This document shows positions 51,928 through 61,996 of a stretch of DNA of 64,000 bases, one piece after another (position 1 is the first letter of the stretch; the number at the start of each line of letters is the position of its first letter). The notes under the pieces were generated by a model. That model was given only the letters and a program-made list of their open reading frames with translations. It had not been told where the DNA came from and did not search any database. Source of the stretch: WTFY01 sp964614915 (GTDB taxonomy: Bacteria; Pseudomonadota; Gammaproteobacteria; UBA4575); assembly GCA_964614915.1 (NCBI GenBank), contig CAZTNC010000020.1, positions 1 to 64,000 of the forward strand. The letters run 5' to 3'. Both the position numbers and the translations under genes were made by a program.

Positions 51928-54900
51928 ATGCAGCGCCACGCCCATGGTCAACTTCTCTACTCCCCATCCGACCTGGTCACCTTCCTGGAATGCTCACATG
52001 CAACTTACCTGGATGTCCAGAACCTGATCGAACCGCTTGCCGGGAAAAAAACCGATGCCACCCGGCAGCTCCTTCGCCAGCGGGGCATCGAACATGAACA
52101 GGCCTACCTGCAGCACCTCAAGGACGAAGGACATCACATTTGGGAGATCCCGGCAAAACGCAGCCTTGAAGCACGCGCAGATCTCACGCTCGAGGCCATG
52201 CAGTCCGGTGTGGACGTCATCTACCAGGGCGCCTTTCTGGATGAACCGTGGTGTGGCTATGCCGACTTCCTGGTGAAGTGCGAGACCGCCTCGTCGCTCG
52301 GTGCGTACAGCTACGAAGTCCTGGATACCAAGCTAGCCCAGACGGCCCGGCCCCGCCACATCGTACAGCTGTGCATGTACTCCGCGTTGCTGGCCCGTTT
52401 GCAGGACCTTCGCCCGGCACACATGTACCTGTACTCCGGGGCCGGTGAGAAACAGCGCTTCAGGGTATCCGACTTCTTTGCCTACTGTTCCCATGCGAGG
52501 CAAAGCTTTGAGAAGTTTATTAAAAATTTGCCCGAGAACTCCTACCCGGCATCCTGTGCGCATTGCAGCCTGTGCGACTGGCAGGAACACTGTGCCGCAC
52601 GCTGGGAGGCGGACGATCATCTGTGCAGGGTGGTCAACATCCGGCGCTCACAGATCGACAAGTTGCAAACGGCAGGTATCCAAACAGCGACACAATTGGC
52701 GGCGATGCCCGCAGATTCAGAAATACCGGGATTGAATGGACAGGTGCTTGCCCGCCTTCGCTCTCAGGCGACATTGCAGGGAGAGCGTGCCGTCACCGGC
52801 GAGAGCCGGTTCGAAGTGATTCCCTGCCCTGCAGGGAAAGGCCTGGCCCGCATGCCGATACCCGGTCCCGGGGACCTTTTTTTCGACATGGAGGGCGATC
52901 CCCTGTACCCCGGTGGCCTGGAGTACCTGTTCGGGGTGCATTGCATGTCTGGAAGAGAAGAGACGTTCGAGATGTTCTGGGCTCACGATCACGCACAGGA
53001 AAAACAGGCTTTCCAGGATTTCATGCAGTTCCTAGACGTTCACTTGGCCGATCATCCGCATGCCCATATCTACCACTACAACCACTATGAGACCACTGCC
53101 CTGAAACGACTGTCCTGCCGACATGCCGTTTGCGAAGAACAGCTGGATGCCCTGCTCCGGACACAGAAGTTTGTGGACCTGTACCCGGTCGTGCGTGAAT
53201 CCATCCGCACCTCAGAGCCGGGCTACTCCATCAAGCACCTGGAAACCTTTTACATGCACAAGCGGGACAGTATTGTCGCCACGGCAGCGGACAGCATGCT
53301 CACGTACAGCGGGTGGCGTGCCACCCGAGAAGATGCATTGCTGGACGAGATCGCCGAGTACAACCAGGCCGACTGCATCTCCACCCGCCTGCTGCGGGAC
53401 TGGCTGGTGGAGCTTCGGCCAGCCGATATGCCCTGGCCTGCATCACAACCTGACACGGAAACAGAAGAGATACAGCATGATCCGGAATCTGCAGGGCGGG
53501 ACGAGTTGCAGGCGCACCTTGGCCACCTGCAGGACGAATCACAAGCCCTGGGCACACACCTCTCGCATCTCCTCGAATTTCACAAGCGCGAGGCCAAGCC
53601 CCAGTGGTGGAGCCGCTTTGACCGGCAAAACAAATTCGAGGACGAGCTGATTGATGATACCGAGTGTCTGGCAGCCCTAAAGCGAACCGGGACACCCGAA
53701 ACCGAATGGCCCTACCGGACCTACGCCTTCAGATTCCCGCCCCAAGAGTCCAAGCTGAAAGCCGGCCAGATGGTCGTCAATGCCAGCACCCTGGAGACTG
53801 CAGGCATCATCGTCGACCTGGACGAAACCCGTAACGTCGTGAGGATCCGCAGAAGAGCTGACAAGGGCCCCCTGCCCGCCTACTTTTCCGCAGGCCCGGA
53901 AAGACCGATTGATAACCGGAGCATCCGTTCAGCCATGTACCGCTGCGCAAGGCATGTCATCAGTCAGCCCGGCCATTCGCATGTGGCGAGCGAGCTGCTG
54001 CAACGTCGCATCCCCCGTATCCGCGGCAAGACGGCAGGACAACCCATCATCAGTCTGCCACGCACGCAGGCCAAGATTGTGCAAGCAGTCACCTGCCTGG
54101 ATCACAGCTACCTGTTCATACAAGGTCCGCCCGGATCGGGCAAAACCTATGTCAGCGCCCACATTATCGTTGAACTACTCAAGGGCGGAAAGAAAATCGG
54201 AATCACCTCGAACTCCCACAAGGCCATCCACAATCTGCTGGCACAGGTCACGGAAATTGCCGAACGGGAACAGTTCCGCTTCCGCGGCGTGAAGAAAGCA
54301 ACTCGCGGCTCCAGCGAGACATTCTTCGATAACGCATCCATCTCCAACGAGACCCGCACGGAGAATATTGATCTTGGTGCCCGCCTGTTCACCGGGACTG
54401 CATGGCTGTTCTCCCATGTCCACTTGCAGGGACAACTCGACTACCTGTTTATCGATGAGGCGGGCCAGGTGCCCATGGCCAACGTGATGGCCATGGCAAT
54501 GTCCACAAAAAATATCATCCTTGCGGGAGACCGGATGCAGCTTGCCCAGCCTGTCCAGGGCATCCATCCCGGTGAATCCGGACTGTCCGTGCTCGAGTTC
54601 TTGCTGGGCAAGCGCTCCACGGTAGCCCCTGAACGCGGCATCTTCCTGGACCAGACGTACCGGCTCGTGCCGGAGATCTGCAGCTTCGTGTCCGAGGCCT
54701 TCTACGAAGGCCAGCTGGTATCGCATGAAAGTGCCCTGCAACGCAGACTGATACTGCATGACTCGGACCTGCCCAATGAAGGCATCGTCATGATTGCTGC
54801 CCGGCATGCAGGCTGCTCCCAGAAGAGCACCGAGGAAGGCGAGATCCTGAAATCCAGGTACATGGAGTTACTCGGCCAGACCTTTCGGGACGGGGATGGC

Positions 54901-55296
54901 AGCACACGTCCCATCGACATGCAGGACATACTTGTGGTCACTCCGTACAACGTGCAGGTCAACCACCTGCGCACCTTGCTTCCGGAGGGTGCAAGAGTGG
55001 GAACGGTCGACAAGTTCCAGGGACAGGAAGCTGCCATCGTGCTGATCTCCATGGTCACCTCGAGTACTGAGGACCTGCCCCGCAATTTCGAGTTCCTGTA
55101 CAGCAGAAACCGGCTGAATGTCGCCCTGTCGCGAGCCCAGTGCCTGGCGATCGTGATCGCCAGTCCGAAACTGCTTGAAGTCCCCTGCAAGACGGTCGAA
55201 CAGATGAAACTGGCCAGCATCTTCTGCCACCTGAACGACTATGCGGTTCATGCCTGCCCGACAGGCGGCAGGGAGCAGGTATACTATGCGCCGTGA
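51928..55296 (+). CDS. TM0106-type RecB-like nuclease fused to a superfamily 1 helicase
   Basis: 1122 residues. Residues 1-270 are the TM0106 RecB-like nuclease with an iron-sulfur Cys cluster (CAHCSLCDWQEHC). An RNase H-like domain starts near 312 (DLFFDMEGDPLYPG). The helicase follows, with Walker A QGPPGSGKT near residue 730, DEAGQVPMANV near 841 and VDKFQGQEAAIV near 1030. Such proteins resemble Dna2/Upf1-type nucleases. Substrate and partners are unknown; a repair or defence role is possible. It stands alone between bfd and the TonB module. Confidence 0.88.
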   Translation: MQRHAHGQLLYSPSDLVTFLECSHATYLDVQNLIEPLAGKKTDATRQLLRQRGIEHEQAYLQHLKDEGHHIWEIPAKRSLEARADLTLEAMQSGVDVIYQGAFLDEPWCGYADFLVKCETASSLGAYSYEVLDTKLAQTARPRHIVQLCMYSALLARLQDLRPAHMYLYSGAGEKQRFRVSDFFAYCSHARQSFEKFIKNLPENSYPASCAHCSLCDWQEHCAARWEADDHLCRVVNIRRSQIDKLQTAGIQTATQLAAMPADSEIPGLNGQVLARLRSQATLQGERAVTGESRFEVIPCPAGKGLARMPIPGPGDLFFDMEGDPLYPGGLEYLFGVHCMSGREETFEMFWAHDHAQEKQAFQDFMQFLDVHLADHPHAHIYHYNHYETTALKRLSCRHAVCEEQLDALLRTQKFVDLYPVVRESIRTSEPGYSIKHLETFYMHKRDSIVATAADSMLTYSGWRATREDALLDEIAEYNQADCISTRLLRDWLVELRPADMPWPASQPDTETEEIQHDPESAGRDELQAHLGHLQDESQALGTHLSHLLEFHKREAKPQWWSRFDRQNKFEDELIDDTECLAALKRTGTPETEWPYRTYAFRFPPQESKLKAGQMVVNASTLETAGIIVDLDETRNVVRIRRRADKGPLPAYFSAGPERPIDNRSIRSAMYRCARHVISQPGHSHVASELLQRRIPRIRGKTAGQPIISLPRTQAKIVQAVTCLDHSYLFIQGPPGSGKTYVSAHIIVELLKGGKKIGITSNSHKAIHNLLAQVTEIAEREQFRFRGVKKATRGSSETFFDNASISNETRTENIDLGARLFTGTAWLFSHVHLQGQLDYLFIDEAGQVPMANVMAMAMSTKNIILAGDRMQLAQPVQGIHPGESGLSVLEFLLGKRSTVAPERGIFLDQTYRLVPEICSFVSEAFYEGQLVSHESALQRRLILHDSDLPNEGIVMIAARHAGCSQKSTEEGEILKSRYMELLGQTFRDGDGSTRPIDMQDILVVTPYNVQVNHLRTLLPEGARVGTVDKFQGQEAAIVLISMVTSSTEDLPRNFEFLYSRNRLNVALSRAQCLAIVIASPKLLEVPCKTVEQMKLASIFCHLNDYAVHACPTGGREQVYYAP

Positions 55297-55439
55297 ATGC
55301 CGCAGTCAGCATCCGCAAGCGCGTGAACAGACAGTAAAGAATATTTCACGGGCTGATGCGCCCTGACCAGAAAAAAACCAGTGTCGAGGCCGGCTGAACT
55401 CCTCGTTGACCACAGTCAGAAAAGGGAAACCAGAAAATC

Positions 55440-56096
55440 ATGAACAAACTACAAAGCTCTTTCGAGTTGCTATTGAATCTTGGCGGTCCGGTCGTGTTGA
55501 TACTTCTAGTATTTTCCGTGATTGGAACTGCGGTCATTCTCCTGAAATTCTGGCAGTTTTATACGCTGCGCCTGGGATCGTCCAAGTTTGCGGATGACGC
55601 CCTGCAGGCGTGGCGAGGAGACAATCAGAACCAGGCGATTGACATGCTGGAAGGCAACAGCCACCCGGTCGCGAAAGTCCTGCATACTGCCTTCGTGCAA
55701 AGCAAGGCGCGCCTCGGAGTCTCCATCGAGAATGCACGGGAAGAGACCCTGCGCGTGGCACGCCTGCAACTGGAAAATCTCAGAAGCCACATGCGCATGC
55801 TGGAGGTGATTGCCGCCCTGAGCCCCCTGCTTGGACTGCTGGGCACGGTGCTTGGCATGATCAAGGTGTTCCGCGAACTGGAACTCGCCGGCAGCAAGGT
55901 GGATCCCTCGATTTTATCCGGCGGGATCTGGGAGGCCCTGCTGACCACAGCACTGGGCCTGACCATCGCCATTCCCGCAGTGCTGATGGTGAACTACTTT
56001 GACCGGGTCATCGACCGGATCAGGCACCGCATGGAAGACACGGCAACCCAGGTGTTCACGGGCAAACCCTCTGCAACCGACAGCAGCATGGCCTGA
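55440..56096 (+). CDS. exbB: ExbB-type proton channel subunit
   Basis: 218 residues with three membrane helices (about 16-38, 110-135, 155-180). ALSPLLGLLGTVLGMIKVF and GGIWEALLTTALGLTIAIPAVLMVNYF are the MotA/TolQ/ExbB signature. It uses the proton gradient to drive TonB. It heads the four-gene operon; the 5' region starts after a 143-bp gap. Confidence 0.95.
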   Translation: MNKLQSSFELLLNLGGPVVLILLVFSVIGTAVILLKFWQFYTLRLGSSKFADDALQAWRGDNQNQAIDMLEGNSHPVAKVLHTAFVQSKARLGVSIENAREETLRVARLQLENLRSHMRMLEVIAALSPLLGLLGTVLGMIKVFRELELAGSKVDPSILSGGIWEALLTTALGLTIAIPAVLMVNYFDRVIDRIRHRMEDTATQVFTGKPSATDSSMA

Positions 56097-56098
56097 AC

Positions 56099-56509
56099 GT
56101 GCAAATCGCCGAGAGTTCAAAAAAACGCAACCTCATCAGCCTGACACCACTGATTGATGTGGTGTTCATCCTGCTGATTTTCTTCATGCTGGTCACGGAT
56201 TTTGCAAAGTTTTCCATCGTGACGCTGAGTGTTGCACAGAGTGAAACGGTTACTGCCATCCCGCAAACGAGTTCCGTGGTGCGGATATCCGGCAATGGGG
56301 AACTGCGCTTTGATGACAAGGCAATCAACTTCTCCGAGTTGGTAGAACTGGCAAATCGAAAACTGGCAGCCAATCACCGGCATGTCTTCTTCATCCATCC
56401 CGAGGATGACACACTGTTGCAGGATACGGTCTTCGTACTCGATGAGCTTGTGCCGCTGGCTCCGGATAACATCTCGTTCCTGCACAATCTGGAAAAACGC
56501 CCGCGATGA
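56099..56509 (+). CDS. exbD: ExbD-type transducer, copy 1
   Basis: 136 residues from a GTG two bases after the exbB stop. LISLTPLIDVVFILLIFFML holds the essential membrane Asp. The periplasmic part carries VVRISGNGELRFDD. It forms the channel with ExbB. Overlaps the next exbD by 4 bp. Confidence 0.93.
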   Translation: MQIAESSKKRNLISLTPLIDVVFILLIFFMLVTDFAKFSIVTLSVAQSETVTAIPQTSSVVRISGNGELRFDDKAINFSELVELANRKLAANHRHVFFIHPEDDTLLQDTVFVLDELVPLAPDNISFLHNLEKRPR

Positions 56510-56904
56510 CGCTTACTGAAGAAAAAAAGTCTCAGGACTTCGAAAGTGTCCTGCCGCTGATCAACATCATTTTCCTGCTGCTGATATTCCTGGTGCTGGG
56601 TGGTATTTTCACCGAACCCGAACTGCTCGACGTGCACCCGCCCGAGTCCATCAGTGACCGGGAGAGCACGGACGAGCCCATGCAGGTACTGCTCGGAAAG
56701 GAAGGCGAACTCGCCTACGACGGCAGGGAAATCTCCTTGCAGCGATTTCGCCTGCTGGCACAAGAGACGATCGAAAACAACCCGGATGCCTCGATTGAAA
56801 TCAAGGCGGACCAGAAAGTCAGCATGCAGAGGGTATTCGAGTTGATGGAGATTGTCAGGGAAAGTGGGTATGAGAATTTTCAGCTGCTCACCCTGAGAAT
56901 CTAG
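56506..56904 (+). CDS. exbD: ExbD-type transducer, copy 2
   Basis: 132 residues with an ATGA overlap. The membrane motif LPLINIIFLLLIFLVLG has Asn where copy 1 has the proton-carrying Asp, so this copy may be a non-protonatable partner or work with copy 1 in a heteromer. The rest (LLGKEGELAYDGREISL) is ExbD-like. Confidence 0.9.
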   Translation: MTLTEEKKSQDFESVLPLINIIFLLLIFLVLGGIFTEPELLDVHPPESISDRESTDEPMQVLLGKEGELAYDGREISLQRFRLLAQETIENNPDASIEIKADQKVSMQRVFELMEIVRESGYENFQLLTLRI

Positions 56905-56910
56905 CATCGC

Positions 56911-57600
56911 GTGACCGAGATGGAAATCACCAACAAGCACTGGTTCAATGTGATCAGCCTGGCTATCCTGCTGCATCTCATTGCGGTGATGAATATTAAC
57001 CTGACCGGCTTGTCGGCAGAATCGGTGCATCCTTTCAGTCAGTACGTGGTCGACCTGACCAACCTTGCACCGGCCCCGGTCAAACCGGCACCTCCTCCGC
57101 CTCCCAAGCAACCCCCACCGGAACCGAAACCCGAACCCGTAAAGCCCAAACCCCCTGAACCTAAGGTAGAGCCACAAAAAGTGGTCGTGCCCGAACTCGA
57201 ACAACCTGTCCCGGAGGAAGAGAGCCCACCTGAAGAAGTAGTACCGCCCGAGCCGGTACAGCCAGAGACTCCACCCGCATCATCCCCAAAGCCCGGAACC
57301 CAGGCTTCAAAAGCGGATTACGGTTACTACCAGCTGATCCTTGACCGTCTGGACAGACTAAAGAGATACCCGGCCCGTGCCAGGCGCCGTGGCGACCAGG
57401 GGACCGTCATACTGGCCTTCACCCTGAACCGTGACGGCAGCCTCAAGCAGTACGCGATCAGGCAAAGTTCCGGGTCCAAGGCTCTGGATCTCGAGGTCAA
57501 GAAGCTGATCCGGCGCGCGGCGCCTTTTCCTGCCATCCCGGGCAATATCAGCCAGGAAGAACTGGAACTGTCCGTGCCGATCTCCTTCAGCCTGCACTGA
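56911..57600 (+). CDS. tonB: TonB
   Basis: 229 residues from GTG (an ATG at 56920 is possible). A membrane anchor is at about 11-30, followed by a Pro/Lys/Glu linker (PAPPPPPKQPPPEPKPEP) and a C-terminal domain with RYPARARRRGDQGTVILAF and the usual final SVPISFSL. TonB transmits energy to outer-membrane receptors. A receptor gene is convergent, 26 bp away. Confidence 0.94.
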   Translation: MTEMEITNKHWFNVISLAILLHLIAVMNINLTGLSAESVHPFSQYVVDLTNLAPAPVKPAPPPPPKQPPPEPKPEPVKPKPPEPKVEPQKVVVPELEQPVPEEESPPEEVVPPEPVQPETPPASSPKPGTQASKADYGYYQLILDRLDRLKRYPARARRRGDQGTVILAFTLNRDGSLKQYAIRQSSGSKALDLEVKKLIRRAAPFPAIPGNISQEELELSVPISFSLH

Positions 57601-57626
57601 ATCAGAACTGCTGCTGGGAGACTGAC

Positions 57627-60149
57627 CTAGAACGTGTACTGCGTCCGGACATACCAGGAACCACCCTCATAATTGGGTGCTGCCCGGCGCGGATACGGCA
57701 ATCCATTGGCGTATCTATTCGCGTACCGGTCGGGGTCGATCCGGTCAACATACTCGTCGAAGATATTTGAACCGCCGGCCACGAACTTCAAAGAGTCGCT
57801 GAACTGATAGCCAAGCTCGGCGTCGACGAATACGACCGGGTCAATCTTGGACGATGTCCCTTGCGTGATATCCCCCCTGTCCACATCGTAATGTTTTCCG
57901 AAGTAGTTGGCCTTGACCAGCAAATCCCAGTTCCCGAACGCCGTGTCAATCCCGGCCACAAATCGATGCCGCGGATAGCTGCGCTCAATTCTCTCCACCT
58001 GGGCGTCACTGACGAGCGTGTGACCGTTGATCTGATCCTGTCCTTCAACGCGGAACTCATTGTAGTTGTAGGCGAACGTTACATTCGACTGCACGCTGGC
58101 ATTCCAATGAATGTCTTTCGTCAGGACCAGATCAAGCCCCTGCGAACGCACGTCCAGGACGTTCGTGAAAAACGACACAGCCGAGTAGCTCGTGGCAGCA
58201 GCGATATTCTGGGTCACGTTTCCGTTCGCATCGGTGAACACTCCGGTCGGTGGCGTGACCTTGTAAATCCGGTCGTCCACCTCAATACGGTAGAGGTCGA
58301 GCGTCACGTTACCGAACATGCCCAGGTCCATGCTCGCTCCAACCGTGAAATTTACCGATTCTTCCTCCTTGAGAGAACCGCCGCCGTTTGCCACTGCCGC
58401 TTCACTGTCTGGCCTGGCGGTCCCGAGAATGCAGTCCCCTGTGAAACCACCGCCGGCCTCCGGACAGTCAAATGTGGTCGTCTCTCTCTGGAAGTTCGAT
58501 TGGCCGGGCGTCGGAGCATGAAAGCCGGTAGACAAGGAACCACGTATCAACACAGCATCCGAGACATCGAAACGGGCAGCGACCTTTCCGACCAGGACGT
58601 TGCCAAAATCCGAATAGTCCTCGTACCGAACCGCGTACTGTAGTAACAACCGGTCGCCGGCATCCTGCTCCAGCTCCGTGTACAGCGCGGTGTTGTCCCT
58701 CGACCAGCTACCTGAGTCTTCCGGTCGAAATCCTTGCATCCCAGCCGGAGAGGTACCAAAACTGCCCTGATACTCACCTTGGTACGAATCGGGTTCGCCC
58801 TGGCGCTGCCGCCAGGTCTCTTCCCGCCATTCTGCGCCAAAAGCAAGGTGTAGACTGTCGGTCAGCTGTTTCGTGAAATCCGCGTTGAGATTGATTTCTT
58901 CCTGCTCGTACGCACCGATGTAAAATGAGCGCTTCCCGATGTCGTTCGGCTCCGGGTCAATCGCGTAACTCACCGCGTTACGCAGATAGTGGTCCAGTTC
59001 GTTGTAACCGATCGCAGCGCTGACATCATATGAATAATCGCCGGGAAGGCGGCCTCGAACCCCTGCCACAGCGCTGTAGTCCTCCTGTTCTCCATCCAGC
59101 CAGGGCGTATACCCGGTTTGCAGTACAGATCCCGTGTACCCCCGCTCCGCAAGCCAGAGAGTGCGCGTGGGATGGTTGGGAGGGCGATAAAAGAAGCGGA
59201 ACCGTCCTGCCGTATCCGCATAGTTACCGAACAAGTACGCTTCGCTATTCTCCGATATATCGTAACCGCTGTTAATGAACAGCAACAGGTTGTCGGTTTC
59301 AGGTCGACCCCAGCTCTGTGCCAAACCATCGTTGAACGGCGAATCGGCTCCAACACCCATCACCCCCTGATCAATCAGCGCCTGCGCATCCGGACGCTGG
59401 AATCCGCGAGACAGGCCATCGTTGTCCGTGTAATCAATGCTGAGATTTGCAAAACCCCTGGTGCCTAGCGGTAGACCCACGTTGCTTTCCAGCCTGGCGC
59501 TGCTTTCACCTTCGTAGAACTTCCCGTACTGGAGCCGGGTCACTCCACCGTGGGAGGCATCTTTCAGTCGGAAGTTGATGACACCCGCAATAGCGTCAGC
59601 CCCATATTGTGCCGCGGCACCGTCGCGAAGGACCTCAATGCTCTCGGCAGCGATCGGTGGAATCATTCCGAGGTTCGGCCCCTGGGCTCCCGTTCCCGCA
59701 GCTGGAGCAAACTCCGCAATGACTGAGGAGCGGTGCCTGCGTTTCCCATTGACGAGCAATAGAATCTGGTCTTGCGCCATGCCGCGCATAGACACTGGCC
59801 TGGAAAAGCTGTCCGAATCGCCGGTTGCGGTAGTCGCATTAAACGACGGAACCGCTTTCAGCAGATTGTCGGTTGCATCTGCAGTGTTGCCGAGCCTCCT
59901 GAACTCCTCACCGGAAATGACATCTACCGGAACGGGGGAATCCCCTACGGAGCGCGGTTGCTGATTCCGGGATCCGATGACGACGATTTCTTCAAGCTGC
60001 GTCGCTCCATTTTCCTGAGCGATCGCGCCGGGTAAGAAAAACGTTACCGCAAGAATACCTGCCAAGACCGTGCGGTGAACGAAAAACCCAAATGGAATCT
60101 CCCACCCCCGGACAACAAAGCTCTTTTCTATTTTCATAGTTTGCACCAT
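57627..60149 (-). CDS. TonB-dependent outer-membrane receptor
   Basis: 840 residues from the ATG at 60149, which has the GAGA-type ribosome site; an ATG 12 bp on is possible. Signal peptide to about residue 46, TonB box EEIVVIGSR, plug domain with PVSMRGMAQDQILLLVNGKRR and LRDGAAAQYGADAIAGVINF, then the 22-strand barrel ending WYVRTQYTF. The large 800-plus size is typical for the sphingomonad/caulobacter-style receptors with broad ligands. The ligand is unknown. Confidence 0.93.
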   Translation of the reverse strand: MVQTMKIEKSFVVRGWEIPFGFFVHRTVLAGILAVTFFLPGAIAQENGATQLEEIVVIGSRNQQPRSVGDSPVPVDVISGEEFRRLGNTADATDNLLKAVPSFNATTATGDSDSFSRPVSMRGMAQDQILLLVNGKRRHRSSVIAEFAPAAGTGAQGPNLGMIPPIAAESIEVLRDGAAAQYGADAIAGVINFRLKDASHGGVTRLQYGKFYEGESSARLESNVGLPLGTRGFANLSIDYTDNDGLSRGFQRPDAQALIDQGVMGVGADSPFNDGLAQSWGRPETDNLLLFINSGYDISENSEAYLFGNYADTAGRFRFFYRPPNHPTRTLWLAERGYTGSVLQTGYTPWLDGEQEDYSAVAGVRGRLPGDYSYDVSAAIGYNELDHYLRNAVSYAIDPEPNDIGKRSFYIGAYEQEEINLNADFTKQLTDSLHLAFGAEWREETWRQRQGEPDSYQGEYQGSFGTSPAGMQGFRPEDSGSWSRDNTALYTELEQDAGDRLLLQYAVRYEDYSDFGNVLVGKVAARFDVSDAVLIRGSLSTGFHAPTPGQSNFQRETTTFDCPEAGGGFTGDCILGTARPDSEAAVANGGGSLKEEESVNFTVGASMDLGMFGNVTLDLYRIEVDDRIYKVTPPTGVFTDANGNVTQNIAAATSYSAVSFFTNVLDVRSQGLDLVLTKDIHWNASVQSNVTFAYNYNEFRVEGQDQINGHTLVSDAQVERIERSYPRHRFVAGIDTAFGNWDLLVKANYFGKHYDVDRGDITQGTSSKIDPVVFVDAELGYQFSDSLKFVAGGSNIFDEYVDRIDPDRYANRYANGLPYPRRAAPNYEGGSWYVRTQYTF

Positions 60150-60284
60150 TATTATGTTCTCAACTTGTAGATGGGATACCTGCACTTTTCTGGATAGGCA
60201 AGACATCTGAGAAAGCATCGCCTCCCGCCACGTGCTTTCTTGTCCAGCCCAAGAGTCAGGCTATTTCAGGCTTAATCAGATAAT

Positions 60285-60695
60285 ATGCTGGAATCCTTGC
60301 TCGAATTCAAATTTATATTTGTCGGCCTGGCCTGGGGTTCCCTGACGCTGTTTGTTGTCAGTCTTGCGGTCATTCCCTGGCTGGTGACGCAAATTCCTGC
60401 CGATTACTTCCATGAAGAGTATCGCAGGTCAAGGACTTCCGGCGAGAGGTCTGTACCTATCCAATTGCTCCTTGGGTTAAAGAACCTGTTCGGCTTTCTC
60501 TTGATCCTGCTGGGGCTGGTGATGCTGGTCCTGCCAGGGCAAGGGATACTCACCATTGTCATCGGCCTGTTCCTGATGAATTTCCCGGGAAAATACAAAC
60601 TCGAGCGCGCGCTGGTCTCCAGGCCGAAGGTGCTGAATTCGCTCAACTGGATCCGGGCCAAGGCACAGAAACCCCCCCTCGTCGTGGCACCCTGA
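60285..60695 (+). CDS. PGPGW-type inner-membrane protein
   Basis: 136 residues with an N-terminal helix pair and a central GFLLILLGLVMLVLPGQGILTI segment, the motif of the PGPGW/TMEM-like family (here LPGQG), followed by the conserved FLMNFPGKYKLERAL. Function unknown. It is separated from the receptor gene by 135 bp and precedes the HIT gene by 52 bp, likely the same transcript. Confidence 0.78.
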   Translation: MLESLLEFKFIFVGLAWGSLTLFVVSLAVIPWLVTQIPADYFHEEYRRSRTSGERSVPIQLLLGLKNLFGFLLILLGLVMLVLPGQGILTIVIGLFLMNFPGKYKLERALVSRPKVLNSLNWIRAKAQKPPLVVAP

Positions 60696-60747
60696 ACCGG
60701 TACCGGGGGTCATTACGGACCCCCGGCTTATCTGCTAAAGTCATGCC

Positions 60748-61089
60748 ATGAGCGAGACGATCTTTTCCAAAATCATCCGCAAGGAGATTCCTGCAGACAT
60801 TGTCTATGAGGATGACCTGTGCCTGGCCTTCAGGGATGTCAACCCGCAGGCGCCCACCCATATTCTCATCATCCCAAAAAAACCGATTCCCAAGCTTGCC
60901 GAAGCCACGGACGAGGATCAGGCCCTGCTCGGACACCTGCTCCTGAAGACAAGGGAAATTGCCGCCAGCCTGGAACTCGGCGATGCCTACCGGGTTGCCA
61001 TCAACAACGGGGAACAGGCAGGCCAGACGGTATTCCACCTGCACCTTCACCTGCTGGCCGGTCGGCCATTCAGCTGGCCTCCGGGCTAG
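60748..61089 (+). CDS. hinT: HIT-family purine nucleoside phosphoramidase (HinT)
   Basis: 113 residues. The histidine triad HLHLHLLAG lies near the C-terminus and KIIRKEIPADIVYEDD at the N-terminus; both fit HinT. It cleaves adenosine phosphoramidates. Convergent with ppk2, with only 3 bp between the stops. Confidence 0.95.
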   Translation: MSETIFSKIIRKEIPADIVYEDDLCLAFRDVNPQAPTHILIIPKKPIPKLAEATDEDQALLGHLLLKTREIAASLELGDAYRVAINNGEQAGQTVFHLHLHLLAGRPFSWPPG

Positions 61090-61092
61090 AAA

Positions 61093-61983
61093 TCAATCAG
61101 CCAGCAATTGCTTGCGTGCATGGGCAAGGTGCTGGTGTGCGTCGGCATCCGGCTTGGGGTATCTCAACTCGAGACTCTGCAGCGACTCCTTGATGATGTT
61201 GGCGACGCTGTAATGCATGAAAGGCTTATTGTCGGCAGGAATCGTGTACCACGGTGCCCAGGATCTGGACGTCATACGGATCATGTGCTCGTAAGCCGCC
61301 ATGTAGTCATCCCAGTATTCCCGTTCATGCAAATCCGAAGGCGACCATTTCCAGTGTTTTTCCTTTTTCTTGATCCTGCGTAGAAACCTTCTCTTTTGCT
61401 CTTCCTGAGACACGTTCAGCCAGAATTTCAGAATCACGGTACCGTTCCTAGCTAGATGCTGCTCCACATCGCAGATCGACTCATACCGCTCCTGCCATAT
61501 GGTTTTCAGGCTGGTATGACGTGGTAGATTCTGGCTGGCAAGCATTTCCGGGTGAACGCGGACTACCAAGACCTCCTCGTAATAGCTGCGGTTGAAAATT
61601 CCAATACGCCCTTTTTCCGGCATGCACGCGTACGTGCGCCACAGAAAATCATGGGCAAGTTCCCTGTCCGAGGGTTGTTTGAATGAGTACACCTTGCAGC
61701 CTGCCGGGTTGATGCCGGTCATGACGGCGCGAATGGTGGAATCCTTGCCCGCGGCATCCATGGCCTGGAAAATCAAAAGCACGGCATTTGCGCCGCTGGC
61801 GTACAGCACAGACTGCAGGGCCTGCAACTCCTTGATAGTCTTGTTCAGCTCCCTCTTATAGTCCTTGGGGCTCTGTACGTCCGAAGGCGGGGCGGTCGGG
61901 GCCAGGGCCACGGCAAAGCTTCCATCCACAGCAGCCAGGTACGGGGAGTCGATTGCATGAAATAGTTCATTGCTGTTGCTCAA
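61093..61983 (-). CDS. Polyphosphate kinase 2 family
   Basis: 296 residues. The Walker-type AMDAAGKDSTIRAV, the lid GIFNRSYYEEVLVVRVHP and the D-x-x-R/W motif region EREYWDDYMAAYE are PPK2 features. PPK2 moves phosphate between polyphosphate and nucleotides. The start is next to the AI-2E stop (13 bp), so they may form one transcript. Confidence 0.93.
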   Translation of the reverse strand: MSNSNELFHAIDSPYLAAVDGSFAVALAPTAPPSDVQSPKDYKRELNKTIKELQALQSVLYASGANAVLLIFQAMDAAGKDSTIRAVMTGINPAGCKVYSFKQPSDRELAHDFLWRTYACMPEKGRIGIFNRSYYEEVLVVRVHPEMLASQNLPRHTSLKTIWQERYESICDVEQHLARNGTVILKFWLNVSQEEQKRRFLRRIKKKEKHWKWSPSDLHEREYWDDYMAAYEHMIRMTSRSWAPWYTIPADNKPFMHYSVANIIKESLQSLELRYPKPDADAHQHLAHARKQLLAD

Positions 61984-61996
61984 GAAAGAATCCTCC

